From an uncultured Clostridium sp. (GTDB lineage Bacteria > Bacillota > Clostridia > Oscillospirales > Acutalibacteraceae), in the NCBI GenBank assembly GCA_934717555.1, contig CAKUYY010000014.1, positions 1-29,196 on the forward strand: 29,196 nt of DNA. The letters run 5' to 3'. Position 1 is the first letter of the stretch; the number at the start of each line of letters is the position of its first letter. This document shows positions 24,787-29,196 of this stretch, piece after piece. Position numbers and translations under genes: made by a program. A model generated the notes under the pieces. It worked only from the letters and a program-made list of their open reading frames with translations, was not told the origin of the DNA and ran no database searches.

Positions 24787-26052
24787 ATGCCTTTTGAACT
24801 GGATAATGATTTTGAGAATATTGTACAAATTAAAGTAATTGGTGTAGGCGGTGGCGGCGGAAACGCTTTGGATCGTATGGTAACCAGCGGGGTCAAATGT
24901 GTAGAGTTCGTTTCGGTGAATACTGATAAACAGGCTCTGATCCGCTCTAAAGCGACACAGAAAATTCAAATCGGGGAAAAGATTACCCATGGTAAGGGCG
25001 CTGGTTCCAAACCGGAAATTGGGCAGAAAGCGGCTGATGAAAGCAGAGAAGCAATTGCAGCTGCTATGAAAAACACTGATATGGTATTTATTACCGCCGG
25101 TATGGGTGGAGGAACCGGAACAGGAGCCGCACCTGTAGTGGCGGAAATTGCCCGCGAGATGGGAATCCTTACGGTAGGGATTGTGACAAAGCCTTTTGGA
25201 TTTGAAGGACGCCGTCGGATGGAACAAGCGGAAGCGGGTATCGCAGCCTTACGCGAGCATGTGGATTCCTTGGTTGTCATCCCCAATGAGCGTTTGAAGT
25301 TCGTCAGTGAACAGCGTATCACGTTAATGAATGCGTTTGCAGTAGCGGATGATGTATTGCGTCAAGGCGTGCAAAGTATTTCTGACTTGATTTTGTTGCC
25401 GGGTATTGTTAATTTGGACTTCGCGGACGTTACGGCTGTCATGAAAGATGCCGGTTACGCCCACATGGGTGTTGGACGTGCTTCCGGTAAAGATAAAGCG
25501 GAAATGGCTGCTAATATGGCGATTTGCAGCCCGCTGTTGGAGACTGCTATCGATGGGGCCAAAGGTGTTATTATCAATATCACCTCTTCTCCTGATATCG
25601 GTTTGGATGAGGTAGAGGTGGCGTCTTCTATGATTGCAGCCCAAGCAGATGAAGAGGCAAATATCATTTGGGGTGCCGCATTCGATGAAGGAATGGAAGA
25701 TGAAATGAGCGTAACGGTAATCGCCACCGGATTTACCACTCAAGACGCTTATATTCCGGTACCGGAACCCACCGCACCAGTATCCAGGGTAAATCAGCAG
25801 CTAAATCGGCAGCAACAGGCGCCTTCTGTATCTCAGGCAGCTCCGGTTCAGCCTCAAAATCCGGAACCGGTACAGCAGCCCACTGTATCGGTATCCCGTC
25901 AGCCAGTACAGCCAGCTTCTACACAACAAAATCCTTCTGTTCCAGTTCAACAGAACCGGCCTCAGCGTCCAGTAGCGCCTCAACAGGCTCCTTCCAATCA
26001 TCAAGATGATGATACTTTTTACGATATTATGTCTATTTTTAACCGCAAATAA
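24787..26052 (+). CDS. ftsZ: Cell division GTPase FtsZ
   Basis: A 421-residue tubulin homologue that forms the Z ring. The nucleotide-binding loop GVGGGGGNALDRM (19-31) and the tubulin signature GGGTGTG (107-113) are intact, and the catalytic T7 loop is NLDFADV (209-215). A glutamine/proline-rich, disordered linker of about 85 residues (321-406) ends in the conserved terminal peptide DDTFYDIMSIFNRK, which binds FtsA/SepF-type anchors. The linker is longer than in many Firmicutes. AGGAGGAA precedes the ATG at 24787. ftsA, usually upstream of ftsZ, is absent, in keeping with clostridia that rely on SepF. Confidence 0.98.
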   Translation: MPFELDNDFENIVQIKVIGVGGGGGNALDRMVTSGVKCVEFVSVNTDKQALIRSKATQKIQIGEKITHGKGAGSKPEIGQKAADESREAIAAAMKNTDMVFITAGMGGGTGTGAAPVVAEIAREMGILTVGIVTKPFGFEGRRRMEQAEAGIAALREHVDSLVVIPNERLKFVSEQRITLMNAFAVADDVLRQGVQSISDLILLPGIVNLDFADVTAVMKDAGYAHMGVGRASGKDKAEMAANMAICSPLLETAIDGAKGVIINITSSPDIGLDEVEVASSMIAAQADEEANIIWGAAFDEGMEDEMSVTVIATGFTTQDAYIPVPEPTAPVSRVNQQLNRQQQAPSVSQAAPVQPQNPEPVQQPTVSVSRQPVQPASTQQNPSVPVQQNRPQRPVAPQQAPSNHQDDDTFYDIMSIFNRK

Positions 26053-26339
26053 TTTATTACATAATAAATAAACATTTTGACAGGTTTCATGAAAAGAAGT
26101 ATTTTTAGGTATAGAATATTTCATCCGAAAGCCGTTTCCAATGGTTAAAGAGAGCAGGGCCTAAATGTTTCCTTTAAGATGAAAAAGGGGACATTTAGGC
26201 CTTGTTTTTATGGATTCCGAAGAAAAACAAAATTTACTTTTAATAAAACCTGAAATAGCCAAAATTAAGCGATTTTAGCTCACAGAATAGAATTAGAAAC
26301 AGTTATTCTCAAATTAATCCATCAATCCCGGCTTTACGC
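26053..26339 (+). other. Intergenic region ftsZ-leader ORF
   Basis: Apart from the terminator at 26156-26210, the stretch holds no gene. TTGACA at 26077-26082 with TATTTT 17 bp further (26100-26105) is a weak promoter-like pair that would give a short untranslated transcript ending at that terminator. Confidence 0.35.
26156..26210 (+). terminator. Rho-independent terminator after ftsZ
   Basis: A stem of about 18 bp pairs GGCCTAAATGTTTCCTTT (26158-26175) with AAAGGGGACATTTAGGCC (26184-26201), including two G-T pairs and an 8-nt loop. TTGTTTTTA follows. It closes the dcw cluster. Confidence 0.95.
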
Positions 26340-26367
26340 TTGCAATCTCAGATTTATATGATATAAT
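26340..26367 (+). promoter_or_regulatory. Promoter of the leader ORF-corA unit
   Basis: TTGCAA at 26340-26345, a 16-bp spacer, and TATAAT at 26362-26367 preceded by TGA (extended -10). Transcription would begin near 26374, about 40 nt before the leader ORF. Confidence 0.85.
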
Positions 26368-26402
26368 ACATAGGGATTACAAAAATCGTGTATGATTAAA
26401 GG

Positions 26403-26514
26403 AGGTGGCATTGTGAATCCTGATCCTGCTGGTAATCACCGAAGTAGTAATAACAATAATAAAGAGTACGATGCCACCTTAAAAGGTGTCCTTGTGCCCT
26501 AATGAAAAAGGGGG
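26403..26514 (+). promoter_or_regulatory. corA leader RNA with mutually exclusive stems
   Basis: AGGTGGCAT (26403-26411), which contains half of the leader Shine-Dalgarno, is perfectly complementary to ATGCCACCT (26471-26479) inside the leader ORF. The second arm can instead fold as CACCT (26475-26479) with AGGTG (26484-26488) around a UAAA loop. Further on, CCCT (26497-26500) can pair with AGGG (26509-26512) in the corA ribosome-binding site. A ribosome translating the leader would switch these pairings. No M-box (Mg2+ riboswitch) is recognisable. Confidence 0.55.
26413..26502 (+). CDS. MgtL-like leader peptide upstream of corA (29 codons)
   Basis: A short frame too small for standard calling. 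GTG at 26413 follows a full AAAGGAGG ribosome-binding site (26398-26405). The peptide starts M-N-P-D-P-A-G, runs through an Asn-rich middle and ends L-V-P before TAA. The start is strikingly like M-E-P-D-P-T-P of the enterobacterial MgtL leader. In E. coli that Pro/acidic start destabilises ribosomes at low Mg2+ and induces the transporter gene mgtA. The terminal Pro-stop is also typical of regulatory leader peptides. The stop is 21 nt before the corA start, so corA expression is probably tied to leader translation. The link to Mg2+ sensing is inference from resemblance and context. Confidence 0.72.
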   Translation: MNPDPAGNHRSSNNNNKEYDATLKGVLVP

Positions 26515-26523
26515 ATGGGCCCA

Positions 26524-27450
26524 ATGATGTCCTATTACAAAACAATCGATGGACGTATTGCCGAAATTGATCAGTATGAACCTGGATGCTGGATTAATTG
26601 TGTAGCTCCGGAAGAACATGAAATCAATAGTTTGATTACTGATTTTCATATTGAACCAGATTTCCTTCGGGCTTCTTTGGATGAAGAAGAATCTTCTCAT
26701 ATAGATTCGGAAGATGGCAACACGTTAATCATTATTGATATCCCTGTAGTGGAAAAACATGAAAAGAATATTCTGTATACAACGATGCCGCTAGGCATTA
26801 TGATAACTGAAAAAAATGTTATCACAGTATGTCTGGACGAAAATCCATTAATTAGCGAATTTGCGGAAGGTGTGATGCGTAATGTCCACACCCATTTAAA
26901 AACACATTTTATTTTACATATTATGTTAAGAATGGCCACCAAGTATCTACAGTATTTGAAGCAGATTGATAAAATCAGTGACCACGTCGAGAGGGAACTC
27001 CGTAAATCCATGAAAAATAAAGAACTCATTCAGCTATTGGAGATCGAAAAATCTTTGGTGTACTTTTCCTCTTCATTGAAATCCAATGAAGTGACACTGG
27101 AAAAGATTATGCGAGGGCGTTTTATCAAGATGTATGAGGAAGATCAGGATCTACTGGAAGATGTGTTGGTCGAGATCAAACAGGCTATTGAAATGGCGAA
27201 TATTTATTTAAATATTTTGTCTGGAACTATGGATGCATTTGCTTCTGTGATTTCCAATAATTTAAATATCGTAATGAAGGTATTGGCTTCTATTACTTTG
27301 ATCATTTCTATTCCTACTGTTATTTCTGGATTGTATGGAATGAATGTGGAAGGGCTTCCATTGGCCCAGTTTTGGTGGTTCCCATTTATACTTAGTGTGA
27401 TCTGTATGATAATAGCAGGCTTTATTTTAAAGAAAAAAGGGATGTTATAA
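26524..27450 (+). CDS. corA: CorA-family magnesium/divalent-cation transporter
   Basis: A 308-residue CorA-family channel. A large cytoplasmic N-terminal domain (MMSYYKTIDGRIAEIDQYEP onward, then long helices such as MKNKELIQLLEIEKSLVYF) leads to two C-terminal membrane helices. The pore signature Gly-Met-Asn is present in SGLYGMNVEGLP, and the C-terminus is the usual short basic tail (KKKGML). It is a pentameric Mg2+ (or Co2+/Ni2+) uptake channel. I start at the ATG at 26524, 9 nt after AAAGGGGG; the in-frame ATG at 26515 abuts that site and adds only three residues. It follows an MgtL-like leader ORF, and its terminator seems to have been pushed away by an IS. Confidence 0.93.
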   Translation: MMSYYKTIDGRIAEIDQYEPGCWINCVAPEEHEINSLITDFHIEPDFLRASLDEEESSHIDSEDGNTLIIIDIPVVEKHEKNILYTTMPLGIMITEKNVITVCLDENPLISEFAEGVMRNVHTHLKTHFILHIMLRMATKYLQYLKQIDKISDHVERELRKSMKNKELIQLLEIEKSLVYFSSSLKSNEVTLEKIMRGRFIKMYEEDQDLLEDVLVEIKQAIEMANIYLNILSGTMDAFASVISNNLNIVMKVLASITLIISIPTVISGLYGMNVEGLPLAQFWWFPFILSVICMIIAGFILKKKGML

Positions 27451-27493
27451 AGAGTGCACAAGTCCATAAAAAATGGAGAATAGGAAAAAGAGA

Positions 27494-27529
27494 CCTCCTA
27501 TGGTAGAATGAAGATACTACCATAGGAGG
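27494..27529 (+). promoter_or_regulatory. Hairpin sequestering the transposase ribosome-binding site
   Basis: A perfect 13-bp stem, CCTCCTATGGTAG (27494-27506) with CTACCATAGGAGG (27517-27529), has a 10-nt loop. Its right arm contains the AGGAGG of orfA. Transcripts reading in from corA would therefore fold up and block orfA translation, a known self-protection device in other IS families. A promoter starting inside the right arm would avoid it. Confidence 0.75.
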
Positions 27530-27537
27530 AATTATTT

Positions 27538-27888
27538 ATGCCAAGGGAATATAGACATATAAAACAATATGAAGAAGAGATTTTAAGGTTAAAAGAAGAA
27601 GGATTAACGCATAGAGAAATAGGAGAACGATTAGGGTTTGAACAGAGTAAAGTTAAAAAATTCTTTGAACGTCACCGGATAAATGAGAAGAAACTAGCGG
27701 CAGGAATAGCAAACAAACCTAAAGGAAGACCGCCAAAAGAGGGAAATGCGTTACCACCATCAGTTCAACAGTTAAGTAAGGTTACTCAGCTGCAATATGA
27801 ATTGGCAATGAAAGAAAGGCAAATAAAGAGATTAGAGATGGAAAACGAACTGATGCGGGATTTTCTCTCGCACACCGAAGGGAAGTGA
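27538..27888 (+). CDS. IS3-family transposase OrfA (helix-turn-helix protein)
   Basis: A 116-residue DNA-binding subunit. The N-terminal half is a helix-turn-helix (EEEILRLKEEGLTHREIGER, then LGFEQSKVKKFFERH). A basic linker with KPKGRPPKEG follows. The C-terminal half is a leucine-zipper-like coiled coil (QYELAMKERQIKRLEMENEL) that mediates OrfA-OrfB contact. The ATG at 27538 has AGGAGG 8 nt upstream, within the hairpin. Its last codons overlap orfB by 4 nt (GTGA), in the -1 frame. No A-rich slippery heptamer is visible near the overlap, so coupling by reinitiation is more likely than frameshifting. Confidence 0.9.
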   Translation: MPREYRHIKQYEEEILRLKEEGLTHREIGERLGFEQSKVKKFFERHRINEKKLAAGIANKPKGRPPKEGNALPPSVQQLSKVTQLQYELAMKERQIKRLEMENELMRDFLSHTEGK

Positions 27889-28739
27889 GGACAAGCGTAA
27901 AATATATGGTAATCTACCGTTGCAAAGATAAATATTCAATCAGCGAGATGTGTCGGCTTTTGGGAGTGTCTCGGGGTGGGTATTACGGCTATGTTAAACG
28001 AATGGATATACCTGCAAAGGATTTGCCGTTGGCAGAGAAAATACGAGAATGTCAGGTAAACTGCGGTCACACCTACGGCTATCGCAGAGTGCATATATGG
28101 CTTGAACGCAACGGTATTCACCACAACCCCAAGACAATTCTTCGAGTAATGCAGAAATACAACCTTTTGTCGGTAATCAGAAGAAAGAAATACCGTAATT
28201 ACGGTAACTACATACACAAATACGAAAATCTGCTTAACAGAAATTTTCACGCAGACAGACCTAATCAAAAGTGGGTTACAGATATTTCGTATATTCATAC
28301 AAAGCAAGGTGTATTGTATCTTTCAATCATTCGGGATTTGTATGACAACAGCATTATTGCTTACAAGACTGGCACAGAGCAGAATGTTAACCTTGTGCTT
28401 TCTACAATTAGAGCAGCCAAGAAAAAAGAGAAAGTCACCGCAGAGCTGCAACTCCACAGTGACCAAGGCTTTCAGTATACCTCACAAGCGTACTTTAAGC
28501 TAACACCATCATACGGCATTACACCTTCGATGTCAAGACGTGGGAATCCGTATGACAATGCTTTGGCTGAAAATTTCTTTTCCATTCTCAAAACAGAGTG
28601 CATATACCGAGCAAAACTTCAGACCTATGAGGAGGCGAGCCTCCTCATAGGCGAATACATCCATTTCTACAACAGCCAAAGAGCACAACTCAAAACAAAA
28701 CTGACTCCCCTTGAAATGAGAAGTCAGTATGTCGCTTAA
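27885..28739 (+). CDS. IS3-family transposase OrfB (DDE integrase)
   Basis: A 284-residue catalytic subunit with a complete DDE triad: D133 in QKWVTDISYIH, D193 in LHSDQGFQYTS, and E229 in NPYDNALAENFFSILKTE, giving the usual D-35-E spacing. An HTH_21-type segment precedes it (GHTYGYRRVHIWLERNGI). The C-terminus FYNSQRAQLKTKLTPLEMR is typical of the family. The start is GTG at 27885, overlapping the orfA stop (GTGA). The gene contains a near-perfect 28-bp inverted repeat at 28624-28651. No frameshift or stop interrupts it, so the enzyme looks functional. Confidence 0.95.
   Translation: MRTSVKYMVIYRCKDKYSISEMCRLLGVSRGGYYGYVKRMDIPAKDLPLAEKIRECQVNCGHTYGYRRVHIWLERNGIHHNPKTILRVMQKYNLLSVIRRKKYRNYGNYIHKYENLLNRNFHADRPNQKWVTDISYIHTKQGVLYLSIIRDLYDNSIIAYKTGTEQNVNLVLSTIRAAKKKEKVTAELQLHSDQGFQYTSQAYFKLTPSYGITPSMSRRGNPYDNALAENFFSILKTECIYRAKLQTYEEASLLIGEYIHFYNSQRAQLKTKLTPLEMRSQYVA
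28624..28651 (+). repeat. 28-bp inverted repeat inside transposase orfB
   Basis: CCTATGAGGAGGC (28624-28636) and GCCTCCTCATAGG (28639-28651) are perfect complements separated by GA. The DNA codes for Y-E-E-A-S-L-L-I-G within OrfB, so the palindrome is carried by silent choice of codons. Confidence 0.85.
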
Positions 28740-28800
28740 AATTTAATTTCAACTACCATAATGGTCTCTTTTGTTCTGTCCGCACAATCTGGGGCAGTTC

Positions 28801-28830
28801 AAGAGAGGGATATCCCTCTCTTTTTTATTT
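28801..28830 (+). terminator. Rho-independent terminator, probably originally of corA
   Basis: A perfect 22-bp palindrome AAGAGAGGGATATCCCTCTCTT (28801-28822) runs into a T-rich tract (TTTTTTATTTTA). It lies 17 bp past the IS right end on the corA strand, so the IS seems to have inserted between corA and its terminator. Confidence 0.9.
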
Positions 28831-28865
28831 TATAGATTTATAGTAAGAGCAGCTTTAAAGGGAAA

Positions 28866-29196
28866 CTATTGTAGGACCCATTGCCGATAACTGTAATTTC
28901 GTTGATCTAAAGAGGATCTCTTTTCCACAGGTAAGTAATAAGATAAAATGGTATATAATCTCTGGTGAGCTTTCCTAATATGTCGGCTCACAGTAGAGAC
29001 ATGAATTTGCAATAGATCGGCGATTTCTATCATTTTCTTTTGTTGTCCATAGAACAGATAGAGACAGTCTTTCTGACGGGAAGTAAGTTCCCCTAGGTAT
29101 GCCCGTTTCAAAATCTGGATCATAAGTTTATGACGGCTATCTACATCTTGATACTGTTGGTCTTGATAAAGAATCTTACCAGCCAAAGTTTCCGTA
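28866..29196 (-). CDS. Sigma-70 region 4-like helix-turn-helix protein (5' end outside window)
   Basis: The reading frame stays open to the right edge, so the N-terminus is missing; a TTG at 29186 is not a convincing start. The visible 110 or so residues contain a sigma-region-4/YlxM-like helix-turn-helix: ELTSRQKDCLYLFYGQQKKM followed by IEIADLLQIHVSTVSRHIRKAHQRLY. A short basic C-terminus (YSYRQWVLQ) ends it. The T-V-S-R-H recognition helix suggests a small phage- or sporulation-type regulator rather than a full sigma factor, because no region 2 is visible. It resembles the YlxM helix-turn-helix in this window only in general pattern. Its function is unknown. Confidence 0.75.
   Translation of the reverse strand, partial: TETLAGKILYQDQQYQDVDSRHKLMIQILKRAYLGELTSRQKDCLYLFYGQQKKMIEIADLLQIHVSTVSRHIRKAHQRLYTILSYYLPVEKRSSLDQRNYSYRQWVLQ

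Larger units (their letters stand above)
27474..28784 (+). mobile_element. IS3-family insertion sequence (about 1.3 kb)
   Basis: Two transposase genes are bracketed by imperfect terminal inverted repeats. On the left AAAAGAGACC then TATGGTAG lie at 27486-27506; on the right their complement (CTACCATA, then GGTCTCTTTT) lies at 28753-28772. Extending both ends equally reaches TG at 27474 and CA at 28784, the termini usual in IS3 elements, but the outer 12 positions match poorly and no clear target duplication is seen. A GCACAA copy occurs on both sides (27456-27461 and 28782-28787), so the true ends may differ by some bases. Both open reading frames look intact, so the element may be active. 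Confidence 0.8.

Noticed and set aside
25324..25743. A 139-codon minus-strand frame within ftsZ
   Set aside because: Antisense shadow of a highly conserved gene without its own start signals.
27870..27890. Programmed -1 frameshift joining transposase orfA and orfB
   Set aside because: orfB is in the -1 frame, but no A6G-type slippery sequence is visible and a GTGA overlap with a usable start is present.

Overview
The window looks like chromosome of a low- to mid-GC Gram-positive anaerobe of class Clostridia, probably an Oscillospiraceae-type lineage. This is an inference from YlxM-Ffh, an HPr with both His15 and the regulatory Ser46, tandem class B penicillin-binding proteins with PASTA repeats, strong AGGAGG ribosome-binding sites and consensus sigma-A promoters. 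No rRNA, tRNA, CRISPR array or prophage was seen.

Layout. Positions 1-2624 (minus strand) carry the start of a YitT-family membrane protein, a TVP38/TMEM64 (VTT) membrane protein, and an unnamed membrane protein whose C-terminal domain resembles a circularly permuted papain/NlpC-like fold. From 2743 to 6701 (plus) a consensus promoter opens the translation/secretion block ylxM-ffh-rpsP-khpA-rimM-trmD, with a terminator between khpA and rimM. Next come a monocistronic HPr gene, uvrC, and a promoter lying across the uvrC stop codon that drives rsmD-coaD-coiled-coil gene. From 11294 to 26052 lies the division and cell wall (dcw) cluster: mraZ-rsmH-ftsL-PBP-PBP-mraY-ftsW-murG-murA-ftsQ-ftsZ. It has two gapless tandem PBP paralogues, murA in the slot where Bacillus has murB, and no murC, murD, murE or murF in the window. 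Several gaps inside the cluster hold strong RNA hairpins; the mraY leader has its own promoter, a palindrome and a terminator-like hairpin.

From 26340 to 27450 a promoter drives a 29-codon leader ORF and then a CorA-family divalent-cation transporter. The leader peptide begins M-N-P-D-P and ends in Pro-stop. It closely resembles the M-E-P-D-P start of the enterobacterial Mg2+-sensing leader MgtL, and its RNA can form mutually exclusive stems. This is the best candidate for an undescribed regulatory system here. An IS3-family element (about 27474-28784) then sits between corA and what is probably corA's original terminator. Its transposase ribosome-binding site is buried in a perfect 13-bp hairpin. 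The right edge has the 3' part of a minus-strand gene for a sigma-region-4-like DNA-binding protein.

Together the genes cover protein targeting, ribosome and tRNA maturation, DNA repair, sugar-phosphotransfer regulation, coenzyme A synthesis, septal peptidoglycan synthesis and Mg2+ uptake. All functions rest on motifs read by eye; no database search was run.
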